A DNA stretch of 64,000 bases. Origin: an uncultured Saprospiraceae bacterium (lineage in GTDB: Bacteria > Bacteroidota > Bacteroidia > Chitinophagales > Saprospiraceae). The notes beneath the pieces are model-generated. The model saw nothing but the letters and a program-made list of their open reading frames with translations. It was not told the origin of the DNA and made no database searches. The DNA lies in contig CALLWB010000002.1 in NCBI GenBank assembly GCA_938016265.1, positions 1 to 64,000 on the forward strand, written 5' to 3'. Below, in pieces: positions 8,593 through 20,500 of this stretch. A program made the translations under genes and the position numbers. The stretch's first letter is position 1; each line of letters starts with the position of its first letter.

Positions 8593-10647
8593 ATGAATCG
8601 CGGAATTTTTGTTTTACTGCTTACATTTTTGATCAAACTTACTCCAGCAAACGGTCAGGATACACTTTCGTTGCCAAACATTGATAGTATCTTCACCACT
8701 ATAGATCTTGATGCCTATATCGTAACAGGCCAGTACGCTCCAACCGACAGCAAAAACTCTGTATTCCCTGTTCAAACCATTTCCAAAAAAAGCATAGAAA
8801 ATCGAGGAGTCACTGACTTGCAAGAATTGCTCTCCCAAGAACTAAACATCAATATTCAACAGGATGAATTTCTAGGCGGAGGCATGAGTCTGCAAGGCAC
8901 TGACGGCGAAAACATTAAGATCCTGATCGATGGTGTCCCTGTCATCGGTCGCCAAAATGGTATGGTTGATCTTCGACAAATCAACCTAACTAATGTCGAC
9001 CGTATCGAGGTGATCGAAGGCCCCGTGTCCGCTTTGTACGGGAACAATGCGCTAGGCGGAGTAATCAATATCATCACCAAAAAATCTCAAATCCACAAAT
9101 TTGAAATAGAAGCAAACAGCCTGGCAGAAACAGTAGGCAGAATCAATGTGGACGGTCGATTAGGAGCTCGTTTTGGCAAACTGTATGTACAGCTGCATGG
9201 TGCGCGAAATTACTTCGATGGTTATTCTACCGACTCCACCCGTTCCGTCTTCTGGAATCCAAAAGAACAATACAATGCAGGTGGTTTGCTAAGACAAGAT
9301 TTCAAAAATGATCAAACACTCCAATATACTTTTCAATATTTTAATGAAAAACTGGACGATCTTGGCAATCTGAGAAGGCCTCAATTCAATCCCTATGCAT
9401 TTGACGACTTTTATTACACCAGACGGATTGACAACTCCCTGTTTTTCAAGGGGAACGTATTCAAGAATTATTATTTGGATGTGAATGCTGGCTATAACTA
9501 TTACGTTAGAAAAAAAGCGTCCTTCCAGTATTTCTTTGATACCAACGAAAACGAACCTATTCAATTGTTAAACGACACCACCTCCTTTAGCTCGATCACT
9601 AACAGAACGACAATCGCCAGTCAATACAAGGGAAAATTCAATTTTATGGCTGGAGTAGACCTCAATTATACCACAGGAGAAGGCCAGCGAATAAATGATA
9701 CCACAGAAACCAAATCCAACTTTGCCAGAATTGGTGACTATGGACTGTTTGCAAGTGTTCAGTACACTCCATTCAAAAAACTAACAATACAACCAGCGGT
9801 CAGAGCGACTTATAATACAGACTACAAAGCCCCAATCACCCCTTCGCTAAATGTAAAATTCGAAATTACGGATCATTTGCTGCTCCGAGGTAGTTATGCC
9901 AGAGGATTCCGAGCCCCTTCCTTAAAAGAATTGTACTTGGAATTTATTGATTTCAATCATTTTATCATTGGGAATCAAGATCTTAAAGCAGAACGATCCA
10001 ACAACTATCAACTCCACCTCGAATACAAAAACAAGTTCAAAGACAAACAAAAACTAAAGCTTAGCTGGGCAGGATATTTCAACCAGTTTCAAAATAAAAT
10101 TGATCTGATTGAAATTGAACAAAACAGATTTCAGTATAGCAATTTCAACGATACCATTACTGTAGGTACGAATATTAGGATGAAATATACCGTAGGTGAC
10201 TTTAGTTTGGGTATGGGCTTCGCGCTAAATGGGGTCAGCAATGACCTTCCAGATATTGAAGAACAACTGCCTACTTTTTCTTTCGGATTCTCTACCAACC
10301 AGGTCCTAACTTATAATTGGAAAAAACACCATCTTAGTTTCTCTCTTATCCGCAAAGACAACGCAAAAAGAACATGGTACTACCAATCTATCGTAGACGG
10401 AAAATTAACCGCCGAACAAGGATTTATTGAAGGATATGGGTTGATGGATATCACTGTAGCGAAGCAGTTTTGGAACAATCGGATTCGACTCACGACAGGC
10501 GTCCATAATATTATGAATATCCAGCAAACTCAATCTCAGGGCCCTGTTGGTATACACAGTTCTGAAGATGGGATATCTGATATTGGCTGGGGGCGTAGTT
10601 TCTTCTTGCGTCTCGGCATCCGCTTCTATGTAAAAGAAAAATCCTAA
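8593..10647 (+). CDS. TonB-dependent outer-membrane receptor
   Basis: 684 residues with a signal peptide ending near residue 21 (ANGQ). A TonB-box-like segment (YIVTGQY) is followed by a plug domain (about residues 55-165: DLQELLSQELNINIQQ, LIDGVPVIG, DRIEVIEGPVSALYGNNALG, GVINIITKK) and a beta-barrel with typical features such as LLRGSYARGFRAPSLKELY and LKAERSNNYQLHLEYK. There is no N-terminal carboxypeptidase-regulatory domain, so it is a simple siderophore/haem/vitamin-type receptor and not a SusC-type one. Its position after an HmuY-like gene points to haem or iron uptake; the substrate is not proven by the sequence. Length is normal. Confidence 0.9.
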   Translation: MNRGIFVLLLTFLIKLTPANGQDTLSLPNIDSIFTTIDLDAYIVTGQYAPTDSKNSVFPVQTISKKSIENRGVTDLQELLSQELNINIQQDEFLGGGMSLQGTDGENIKILIDGVPVIGRQNGMVDLRQINLTNVDRIEVIEGPVSALYGNNALGGVINIITKKSQIHKFEIEANSLAETVGRINVDGRLGARFGKLYVQLHGARNYFDGYSTDSTRSVFWNPKEQYNAGGLLRQDFKNDQTLQYTFQYFNEKLDDLGNLRRPQFNPYAFDDFYYTRRIDNSLFFKGNVFKNYYLDVNAGYNYYVRKKASFQYFFDTNENEPIQLLNDTTSFSSITNRTTIASQYKGKFNFMAGVDLNYTTGEGQRINDTTETKSNFARIGDYGLFASVQYTPFKKLTIQPAVRATYNTDYKAPITPSLNVKFEITDHLLLRGSYARGFRAPSLKELYLEFIDFNHFIIGNQDLKAERSNNYQLHLEYKNKFKDKQKLKLSWAGYFNQFQNKIDLIEIEQNRFQYSNFNDTITVGTNIRMKYTVGDFSLGMGFALNGVSNDLPDIEEQLPTFSFGFSTNQVLTYNWKKHHLSFSLIRKDNAKRTWYYQSIVDGKLTAEQGFIEGYGLMDITVAKQFWNNRIRLTTGVHNIMNIQQTQSQGPVGIHSSEDGISDIGWGRSFFLRLGIRFYVKEKS

Positions 10648-10794
10648 GAAAATAATCCCACCAGGATCGTACAAAGGCAATTCCTAATTCAAAACAGATT
10701 AAATTATTATCGAACTATTCGATATATCAGGAAGCTCAAATTGCTTTTTTAATTCCAGTTTTACTTATTTTGGCAGCTTATTCAAATTAACTCC

Positions 10795-11754
10795 ATGAAA
10801 ACACCCTATTTATTCTGCCTCATTGCCCTGCTTGTTCTGGCAAGCTGCAAAAGTGATGCCCCACCAAAAACCAACACTCCGCAAGTAACGCCTGTTGCGC
10901 CACAACAAGCAAAAGAAACCTATGAGCGTCTTTTAAAAACACAAAATTTCCCTACACTGGACATTGCCCTAAAAACACCAGAAAAGGTTCGGATTCTAAA
11001 CCTCAGCAACACGGGAATGAGCACTATACCAGAAAAAATTCTCGGTTTGTCCAATCTTGAATTCCTTACCCTTAAAGGGAATAACATTAAAACAATCCCG
11101 GAATTTATAAGCCAACTTAAAAAGCTGAAATATATTAGTTTGGATGGGAATAACCTGACAGCTTTTCCAGAAAATCTACTACAGGCAAAAAGTCTGGAGA
11201 CGATTAGTCTCGACAATAATAAGCTAAGTAACTTACCTGCTAATTTGCCTTCTTTGCAGCAGCTCAACACCATCTATCTGGGCAGAAACAACTTCACAGA
11301 GTTTCCTGAAGTATTGACAAAGTGCAAAAAACTAAAGTTCGTTAACCTTAGTAGCAATAGTGTCGCCCAAATACCAGGAAGCCTTGGGCAAATGAACAAC
11401 CTTGAAGTTTTATTTCTTTGGAATAATCAGCTAAACAGCTTCCCTTCCCAACTGACTAACCTTATCAATTTGAAACAATTAGATGTTTCAAACAACAAGA
11501 TTTCGTCTCTCCCTTCGAGCATAAAAAAACTCACAAAGCTGACGCACTTCAGTGTAAATCAAAACCAGCTAAGCGTGCTACCTACTGAAATTGGAAGTTT
11601 GACGTCCTTGCAAAAACTGAACATCGCTCAAAATCAGCTGAAGGCCCTTCCTGAAGGACTATTTCAGTTGCCAGCGCTGACGGTATTAGAAAGTGATGGC
11701 AATCAACTTCCAGCAACTACAACAGACAAACTTAAAATTAAATTTCCAAAATAG
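10795..11754 (+). CDS. Leucine-rich-repeat lipoprotein
   Basis: 319 residues. Signal peptide with lipobox LVLASC, lipidated cysteine at residue 19. From about residue 65 to the end it is built of some ten leucine-rich repeats of about 23 residues with the pattern L-x-x-L-x-x-L-x-L-x-x-N-x-L-x-x-(L/F/I)-P, for example LSNLEFLTLKGNN and LKQLDVSNNKISSLPSSI. Such proteins bind other proteins at the cell surface or in the periplasm; the partner is unknown. A promoter-like pair lies upstream (TTG at 10741-10743, TTATTTTG at 10765-10772, 21-base spacer, one mismatch in the -7 box). The next gene starts 7 bases after its stop and is probably cotranscribed. Confidence 0.88.
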   Translation: MKTPYLFCLIALLVLASCKSDAPPKTNTPQVTPVAPQQAKETYERLLKTQNFPTLDIALKTPEKVRILNLSNTGMSTIPEKILGLSNLEFLTLKGNNIKTIPEFISQLKKLKYISLDGNNLTAFPENLLQAKSLETISLDNNKLSNLPANLPSLQQLNTIYLGRNNFTEFPEVLTKCKKLKFVNLSSNSVAQIPGSLGQMNNLEVLFLWNNQLNSFPSQLTNLINLKQLDVSNNKISSLPSSIKKLTKLTHFSVNQNQLSVLPTEIGSLTSLQKLNIAQNQLKALPEGLFQLPALTVLESDGNQLPATTTDKLKIKFPK

Positions 11755-11761
11755 AACGAGC

Positions 11762-12223
11762 ATGTCAAACGACAAAATAATTGAAAAGGGGATACTTCTT
11801 CATGCGCCAATAGACCAAGTTTGGAAAGCATGGACAACAGAAGACGGACTAAAATCCTTTTTTGCTCCAGACTGTAAATTAGAATTGGCTCCTTGCGGCA
11901 AATTCGAACTTTATTTTATGATGGATAATCCTGAAGGATCGAGGGGATCGGAAACATGCATCGTTCTGTCCTTTATCAAAAATGATTTATTCTCCTTTAC
12001 TTGGAATGCCCCACCACAATTCCCAGAAGTCCGCAAGGGTCCAAAAACAATGGTCGTCCTCAACTTTCATGAATTGGCAAATGGTTCTTCCCACCTTAAA
12101 CTTCGCCACGTCGGCTGGCACGATGGAGAAGAATGGGATGCTGTGTATCAATACTTTGACAAGGCATGGACGCATGTCTTAAACTCGTTGAAGAAGACAT
12201 TCGATACCCTCACGATCCCGTAG
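11762..12223 (+). CDS. SRPBCC (AHSA1/START-like) domain protein
   Basis: 153 residues from the ATG at 11762; an in-frame start further upstream would run back into the preceding gene and adds no family-like sequence. The N-terminus (ILLHAPIDQVWKAWTTEDGLKSFF) and the middle (FTWNAPPQFPEVRK, LRHVGWHDGEEWDAVYQYFDKAW) are typical of the AHSA1/activator-of-Hsp90-like branch of the SRPBCC fold, which has a deep hydrophobic ligand pocket. Cytoplasmic, ligand unknown. It follows the leucine-rich-repeat gene by 7 bases. Confidence 0.88.
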   Translation: MSNDKIIEKGILLHAPIDQVWKAWTTEDGLKSFFAPDCKLELAPCGKFELYFMMDNPEGSRGSETCIVLSFIKNDLFSFTWNAPPQFPEVRKGPKTMVVLNFHELANGSSHLKLRHVGWHDGEEWDAVYQYFDKAWTHVLNSLKKTFDTLTIP

Positions 12224-12818
12224 GTCCTGAATAATCTCGAAGAGTATTGGATGTGGTGCGACTTTCGGCAATTCAAAAAGGGAAGGAACCGTGTCAGCCG
12301 AAATTGACCGACAATTCTAAAAGTGATAGAACCGAGACGGCGCTAAATCCAGTGCGATAAACCGATCAACACAAAGCGATCCAGACAGCTCGATCCATTC
12401 AATCCCAAATCTTAAAAATCCCCCTTTTTTTCCGACAATTATATTTGATAATTTAACACTTTTTTTTGTCGCTTCTTATCGCTACCCAAATTAAAACACT
12501 GCACCTTAATCTTGCCATTTTGCTTCCTTAAAAATAGACAAAACTCACCTATTTATAAATGAAGTATGTTAAAAAAACAAACACATGCACATTGTTTTTA
12601 ATACATAAAGCACCGTTCAGCCAAAAATGTGACTTTGGAAAAATTTAATTTAGGCCCAATTTTAATGCATAAAAATCTGCATTTCAACAAATTAACCATG
12701 AGCCACATTAACATGTGGTAAGTATCCAACGTACAAGTACCTATATTTACATTACAATAATAATTGCAATTTGAACACACAGTTCTTTGATGCAAAATGA
12801 AGCTGAAATCTGGAAACT
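12224..12818 (+). other. Intergenic region upstream of the giant-protein operon
   Basis: 595 bases with no believable gene; a 65-codon minus-strand frame at 12598-12795 has an unlikely, Cys-rich composition. A/T-rich throughout the second half. A perfect TATATTTG (-7-like) occurs at 12440-12447 and a one-mismatch TATATTTA near 12744, but neither has a TTG at the right distance, so I mark the region only as the probable site of the operon promoter and long leader. Confidence 0.45.
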
Positions 12819-14549
12819 ATGAAACATAAAAAAGTAATTCCAATCCTTATTCTGTTTTGGTTTATAATAGGTCCTTCAAACCTTCATGCTCAAAATCTAG
12901 AATCTGTAGTAGATAGTATCAAAAACTTCAAAGCTAAGTCCATTAAAATCCATGGTGGTATTAGGCTTGCAAATACCTATTATGCTGCTAGTGGTATCAA
13001 TCCACGGAGAGATCTTTTCCAGTGGCTTATGCATGCCAACTTAAACATATCAGTCGGTGGGTTTTCCATTCCATTTTCTGCTACTTTTTCAGAAGGCAAC
13101 AAGGAGTTCAATCTTCCTTCTTTCCTTTTTGCTGGTTTAAGTCCGACTTACAAATGGGCGACCGTGCATGTAGGAGATCGAGTCATGAATTTTTCAAAAT
13201 ATTCACTAAGCAATCACAACTTTTTCGGAGGAGGTGTAGAACTCAATCCCGGAAATTTCAGGTTTGGCGCTATGTACGGCAGACTCAAGCGGGCCGTTGC
13301 AGAAGACCTGGTCAATCTACAGGCCATCGACCCTTCTTATAGGAGAATGGGTACCGGCTTCAACACCGGTTTTGATGATGGGAATAACAAGTTGATGTTA
13401 AGCGTTTTCAAGGCATGGGATGACGAAACTTCCATACCTATCGTTCCACAAGAAACGGAAGTACTACCTGCAGACAACGCCATCATAAGTCTGACCGGCC
13501 GCAAAGCAATTGGCAAATCCTTGTCCTTTTCCGGCGAATTTGCCCGAAGTGCTTATAATCGGGATATGCGCAGCGCTCCAGTACCAAACAATGAAAAAAC
13601 AGCATTCAATCAGGTATTCGGTTTGTTCAAACCTACCACCTCTGCAGTTTATGCAAACGCTTACAACCTAAAAGGAAACTATAGAATCAAAAAAACCAAC
13701 TTCGGATTAGCTTATGAGCGAATTGATCCCGGATACATCACGATGGGGTCCTTGTATTTCGACAATGATATCGAACGATATACCGCGAATATGATGACCC
13801 GATTATATAAAGATAAAGTTTCCCTTTCGGTAAATGGCGGAATTGAAAGAAACGATCTGGATGGAGAAGAACTAACAACAAATCTTCGGGGTATCGGATC
13901 AGTAAATTTAGGATACAGACACAACGACCGGCTGAATTTCAGTCTGTCTTATTCCAATTTTAGGAATACCACAAAATTGAAGTCCTTCAACGATCCATTT
14001 AATGTAGTAGATTCCATTTTTCTTGCTCAAGTCAGTCAAAACATAAATTTTATTACAACCTACCAACTTACTCCAGGCAATGAATCAAAAACGTCTAGCA
14101 TTACAGGAATATTCTCCTACCAAAATGCAAGTAGTATAGAAAATGATATAGTTACTAATGATCCTACTCAATTTTATAATAGCAATCTAATTTATACTTA
14201 CGGGGTAAATGACATTGGACTTTCCACCACGGCTGCCTTTAGCCTTACTGCAGGAAAAGTACAGTCCATAAGCAATCTCGCGCTTTCCCCTACCCTTGCA
14301 GTTCAAAAAACATTCCTGGAAGAGAAAAATCTAAGAACTTCTCTTTCGGTCTCTTATAGTAAAGTATATGCCAATAGCAATCCAGTTTCTCAGGTTTTTA
14401 ATACGGGCTTAGGGATCACCTATTCCTTTTTAAAAGGACATAACGTAGGCTGGCAAAACTCCTTCACCTGGAGATCTGCTAATAGCGGAAGCGGTGTAAC
14501 CAACTTTAATGAATTTACTGGTGTACTGCAATACAGCTACCAGTTTTAA
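12819..14549 (+). CDS. Outer-membrane beta-barrel protein, first gene of giant-protein operon
   Basis: 576 residues with a signal peptide (cleavage near LHAQ, residue 25). The rest alternates polar and hydrophobic residues in strands of 8-12 with a final Y-S-Y-Q-F ending in an aromatic residue, as expected of an outer-membrane barrel (LNISVGGFSIPFSATFS, FRFGAMYGRLKRAV, KVSLSVNGGIERND, GVLQYSYQF). There is no TonB plug and it does not look like the PorP/SprF family. It is the first of four closely spaced genes (31, 24 and 24 bases between the chosen starts and the previous stops), followed by three very large secreted proteins, which suggests that it anchors or helps export one of them. That role is an inference. 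Confidence 0.75.
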   Translation: MKHKKVIPILILFWFIIGPSNLHAQNLESVVDSIKNFKAKSIKIHGGIRLANTYYAASGINPRRDLFQWLMHANLNISVGGFSIPFSATFSEGNKEFNLPSFLFAGLSPTYKWATVHVGDRVMNFSKYSLSNHNFFGGGVELNPGNFRFGAMYGRLKRAVAEDLVNLQAIDPSYRRMGTGFNTGFDDGNNKLMLSVFKAWDDETSIPIVPQETEVLPADNAIISLTGRKAIGKSLSFSGEFARSAYNRDMRSAPVPNNEKTAFNQVFGLFKPTTSAVYANAYNLKGNYRIKKTNFGLAYERIDPGYITMGSLYFDNDIERYTANMMTRLYKDKVSLSVNGGIERNDLDGEELTTNLRGIGSVNLGYRHNDRLNFSLSYSNFRNTTKLKSFNDPFNVVDSIFLAQVSQNINFITTYQLTPGNESKTSSITGIFSYQNASSIENDIVTNDPTQFYNSNLIYTYGVNDIGLSTTAAFSLTAGKVQSISNLALSPTLAVQKTFLEEKNLRTSLSVSYSKVYANSNPVSQVFNTGLGITYSFLKGHNVGWQNSFTWRSANSGSGVTNFNEFTGVLQYSYQF

Positions 14550-14580
14550 CCCCAAATTTTCAGAAATTAAATCAAAGGAT

Positions 14581-17500
14581 ATGAGACGTCAAATTGCAAT
14601 TCTGATAACGATAATACTGATGACAGTAGTACAGCTTTGCGCCCAGGGCCCTGTTACCGCTGCTCTGCAAACAACTCCGCCCTTCACGCCATTTCTTCAG
14701 GATTATACAAATGTGGGAGCCAATAAGCTGTTTCTTACACTTATCATGAATGACAACGATGAGCAGTTTTACCAAGCTCGGCTAAAGGTTAAAATTACTG
14801 GAAATGGAATCACTCTGGAGACCAGCCCGCTTTTCATCCCCAATCCGCTAACGCTAAACTATCTGATTCCCCAGCAAATGACCGGAGCCGACTTAGCACA
14901 ATACTTCAATCCAAACAACTTGACTTTTCAAGGAATAACCAGGCAGCAATATCTGGAGAATAGTGCTTTACCGGAAGGCAATTACACTATTTGTATTCAA
15001 GCCTATGACTACGATCGATTTTCCGAAGAAGCCATTTCCAATGAAGCCTGCTCAAACATTTTTATCATAGAACACGTTCCTCCAGTTGTCCTTACACCAA
15101 TTGGGGAGATAGAACCCAACACGCCTCAAAATATGGCAATCGAATGGCAATCTCGCCATATCGGTGCATTCCCAGTTCAATATACCTTGGAGTTATATGA
15201 ATTCCACCAGGATTATGGACTGACATTCGACCAAACTATTGATGCCACCTCCTATGTTTTTCAGACTACCACAATGGGCATTACCAACTATCAATATAAG
15301 CCTACCGACCCGCCTCTAAAACCGGATCAGAAATACATCATTCGGGTACAGGCAAAAGACATTAGCAATCAAAATTATTTTAGAAATAACGGCTACAGCC
15401 AGATCGAACTATTCACTTATGGGGCTGGTTGTCAAATACCAACAAGTTTTGATACCACCTCAGTAGGCGTTGATCAAATCAACCTGGCATGGGTCGCAGC
15501 ACAAGCAGGCTACGCAAAGTACAATGTACGCTACCGTGACGAAGGATTTGCAAATAGCAATTGGTACACCGACGAGATATTACTAAACAACGACCATACT
15601 ATCAGCGACTTAGTACCTGGGTCCACCTACGAGATACAAATCAAAAACTCTTGCTCTGGAGGCTCAAGTACATGGTCACCACCACTTAGTGTTACTACCA
15701 GAGAATCTACTTTTGACGAAGAAGATTTTGAATGTGGGGCCAGTGTAGATGCACCAATTGTAGCGTCTGAACCTGTTCTATTACTAGCAGGCGAAGGTGA
15801 TATCTTAACCGTTGGAGGTTTCAGAATGCAGGTCACAGAAATAACAGATGGCTCGGACGGCGTTTTTTCTGGTACTGGAAAACTTTCTATACCCTGGCTT
15901 GGCAAAGTAGTCAATGTAGAATTTGAAGATATTGGAGTAAACAGCGCACAGGAAGTATTTGATGGCGAAGTAGTAGCAATCAGCGATGGATTAGAAGCGC
16001 TTGCAGGACTTGACACTACTTATACTGTAGCAGTAGGTACTGGTTTCTGTCCTCCTGCGGCAACTGTCCCTCCAGCCGGTAATCCACCACCAAACTACCC
16101 ACCTCCGCCACCACCACCACCACCACCACCACCAGTAAACGGCAATGGATTCAACAATCCGTCAGCACCGCATACTCCACAGTTGGAGGAATTGGAACAT
16201 CCGGATTTCATAAACGGATATGCTTATAATGGGAATATTTCTGATTTAGGAGTTACCAATGAATTCCGACCAGAAAGAACGGCCTACCAGCAAACATTAA
16301 TGCAAGGTATTGGACTGACCCAACTCATCAAAAGTGAAAATCGTTTTGCAAATATAAAAAATGGGATTCCTGTAGGATTCCAGAACGAAGTCAATCTACC
16401 AATTGGAGTGGCCAGAGATACCAGCAACCAATTACTTGCCCTAGATGGTATGGTCTTTACAGCTTCAGGAGCAAAAGTCGATGTTTATTTCGTAGCAGAC
16501 ATAAAAAGTACCGGAGAAAAATTGGTATTCAGTGCAAGAGATGTAGAATTTTCAAGAGGCGGTTTTACTGGAAATCCAAGACTAGAACTAAACTCCAATG
16601 TAAGCGTGGTATTAAACGCAAATATGAGATTGACCATCATGGGTGATGAAAGTAAAACGTTCGTTGCCTTTGATTGTAAAGGGGTCACCTCCATGGGAAT
16701 TGATGCGGAAATTGAGTTTTGTAGAGGTAAGCTAATTCCTTGGAATGATTCCACTTACGCTCCAATAAAAGATGTAACAGAAAATGTAACCGCCCGCTTC
16801 GAAGCCACCATGCCCGAATGGGGAGAGTTCACTGCAGCCGTCGACATTGATCCGTTTGTCGTCAGAGACCTGGACAGTGTGGTATGGAGAGTAAAAACAG
16901 CCATATTCGATTTCAGCACCAGTGAGACCCCAGATATGGTCACCTTCCCGGAAAACTATGAGCACCCTAATTTTACAGACGGTTCTACCGCTGGATGGAA
17001 AGGATTCTACATACAAGAAGCAAGCGTTAGCTTTCCTTCATTTTCCAAAGACACGACCAAGCAAAAACCAATCACCCTAAAAGCCACTGACCTCATCATC
17101 GATGAAGTCGGATTTACCTCTGCACTGGCAGCCTACAACTTAATTCAAGTAGACACAGGAACAGTAGGAAGTTGGGCCTTCGGATTAGATACACTAGAGA
17201 TAGTGATCAAAGCAAACCAGTTTCAAAGCGTACAGTTCAATGGACAGGTGCGGCTACCTGTATTTAGAGAAGATAGAAACCTCAGTTATGCCGCCTTTAT
17301 ACAACCCGGAAGTCGATATGATTTTGAAGTCGCCTTACTGGATACACTGGAGATCGCACTCTGGCGAGCAGAAGCGCAGTTTTATCCAAACTCAAGTATA
17401 GGTATGGCTTACGAAGATGGTGAAATCTCAGGAAGAGCCACCCTAAACGGATGGGCACAAATAAATGCCAAGGTCGGATCAACAGACACGCTCAAGATTC

Positions 17501-20500
17501 CCCGAGTGAACTTCCAAAACTTTAAAGTTACTACAAATAAAAAGGCAATTGAAGCCATTGGGACATGGTCCTACACAAACATGGCTGCACCAGCAGATAC
17601 CACCAAGAGAGGCAAGGAAAGACTAGCCAACTTCCCACTAACAATAAATTCAATAACTATCGGCCAACACCCTGAAGAATTAGATTGGTACGGTCTAAAA
17701 ATAGATGCTGATCTCCATTTGATGCCAGATACTACTGGTGGGTTTTCAGCAGGTGGAGCAATTGCAATTTATGGCTCAATAGACGAAAACAACAAACCCA
17801 AATTTGAAAAAGTAGAAGTCTCGAGACTAGAGGTACACGCCTCAGGTGCCGGATACAAGCTAGACGGAGGTCTTGTGTTTTTTGAAGACGACCCCGTATA
17901 TGGTACCGGAATAAAAGGTGCCCTACAAGTAGAGTTTAAACCAGGACTCAAAGTTGCCGCGGTAGCCCAATTTGGAGTTATGAAAAATAACGGCAATCCC
18001 TATCGATATTTCTACGCAGACGCCCTTATGAAATCAGAAACAGGGGTCGCCATTGGAACTACAGGTACTGCCTTGTTTGGTTTTGGAGGTGGTATCTATT
18101 ACCACATGCGCCAAATGGGCTTCAGAAGCGAATTGCCAGAAGGAGTGTCTCCCGTTCCACCGGATACGGATCCGATGATGGAATTAGGGATGTCACTTTC
18201 AGGCGTACGTTATTTACCTACCCCAGATAAAATACTAGGGATAAAAGCAACAGTCATTGCAGGAACAGTCCGGCCGGAAGCATTCAATGGAGACCTTACA
18301 TTTGAAATCGCTTTTGACCTGGATGATTTCAGTATAGAATATATTGGATTCCAGGGGAATGGTTATTTCATGACACCACCGCCTGTGCCACCTTCAACCG
18401 AACGCGGTGACCCGACCGTAAGAGCTAATGTCGCCATGAGTTATGATTTTAATAATGAAGTACTACATGCCATTTTGCAAGTATACGTATATATGCATGG
18501 TGGTGCATTAAAAGGTTCTTATGAAAATAATCTGGTAGGATCTGCTATTATTCATTTTGCAGGAAAAGATGACTGGTATATCCATATTGGCCACCCACCT
18601 ACAGACGGAGATGAATTTTACACCGAACGCGATTTGGCCGGAAATCAAGTACAAAAACAACCGATCTCTCTAAGTGCCCAAATCCCTGGATTAGATGTGC
18701 CACTTGGGACTTTAAAAGGGTATCTCTGTATGGGGTCTTCGCTGCCTGACCTTCCACCTTTACCTGCAACGGTAACAAACATTTTAGACATGGGAGATCG
18801 AGAGCGTAATGAATCACTTGCAAGCAGTGGTGGTGGATTTATGTTTGGCGCAGCAATGGAAGCCAATACCGGACGTCAGGAATTTGCAATATTCTATGGT
18901 GAATTTGCTATGGGAGTTGGAGTAGACATCATGCTGAAAAACTTTGGCCAAGATGCTTATTGCCTCGGAAGAACTGGCCCTGTCGGTATTGACGGTTGGT
19001 ACGCCATGGGACAAATGTGGGCATATGTTGGAATGGATATCGGAATTCATGTGGACATATTTGGATACAGTGGAGATTATAGTATTATTGAAGCTTACCT
19101 AGCTGCAGCCTTGCAGGCAGAACTTCCAAATCCAGTATGGGCAAGAGGTGTCGTCGGAGGAAGATATTCAATCCTTGGTGGTCTGATAAAAGGAAAATGC
19201 CAATTCGAAGTAGAACTCGGAGAACGATGCGAACTCGTCGGTGGTGATGTATTGGCAGGTGTCAAAATTATTTCAGCAGTTAGTCCTGAAGATCAAGCAG
19301 CTCCAGTCGACGTTTTCAACACCCCGCAAGCAGCATTTAATATGCCTATTAACGAAATTTTCTCTATGAAAGATCGTGATGGGAACAAAGTAGAATTCCG
19401 TGCTTCACTGGACAAATTCGAAATTAGAGACAATGGAGTTCCTGTTATCGGTAGCTTAAAATGGAATGCGACCAATGATGTTGTTGCCTTCGAATCTTTT
19501 GAAATATTACCTGGTAAGAGAGAACTTGATGTATACGTCCGAGTGACCTTCGAAAAGAAAGAAATTGGAAAAAGCTGGGTTCCTTTGATGCACCAAGGCA
19601 GTCGCGCTGAAGAAATACACGAATCTAAGTTTACCACTGGAGAAGCACCTGATTTCATTCCGCATGACAATGTTGCATTTAGTTATCCGATCATCAGCCA
19701 GTTCAACTATCTCAAAGATGAATACACGGGTCGATCCTATATGCAGCTGAAGAGAGGACAACAGTATTTGTTTGAAAATAATCCTGACTTTGCAAGAAAA
19801 GTTCAGTACTCCACAGTTGGTGAAAATGGATCTATCCTTACTGAGAATGCCAGCTTGATCTATGATACAGCTAAAAGAGAAGTGACTTATGACATGTACA
19901 GCGGATTACAAAACAATACCATTTACAAAACTTCATTTATCAATATTCCTGTAGGACCAAACGGCCCTATTGACAGAAATGTAAGACAAGATTCTTTGGA
20001 AATTGATGGCGTAGGTGGAGAAATTACCATCCAGCAAAAACAACTGGACGGAACCATCAAAACACTTGTCGAAAAAGAATTTTTCGAGATGCATTTCAAA
20101 ACCAGCCAACACAACACCTTCGTACAAAAAATTGAGGCATTGGATGTAAGTGCCCCTTGGAGTTTCCCTGTAGAAACGGCAGTATTTGAAGTCGGTGTAA
20201 ATATGGAAAACAGCGAGACCTTTGACAAATTCGAAATCGCAGGATACAATGATGTAGCGCCTCTTATTACCTACTCGGCAGACTTGAACACCAACTGGTT
20301 TGAAAATACAGTAAAACCGATTACTTATGAAAATTTCCCGAACGCTGCATACAATATAAATATAAGCTGGAGAGAGGATGCAGAACTTTATGGGGTCCCT
20401 CCTTCAAGAGCAATAAAATTCCGTCAAACCGTCATGGATAAAATCCTGACCACAGATGAAGTTTCAATCAATAGCCCATTCGCACTACCTAATTTCAGCG

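Noticed and set aside
12598-12795. Minus-strand ORF of 65 codons before the giant-protein operon
   Set aside because: Cys-, Asn- and Tyr-rich composition in an A/T-rich leader, no start context, no homology-like pattern.
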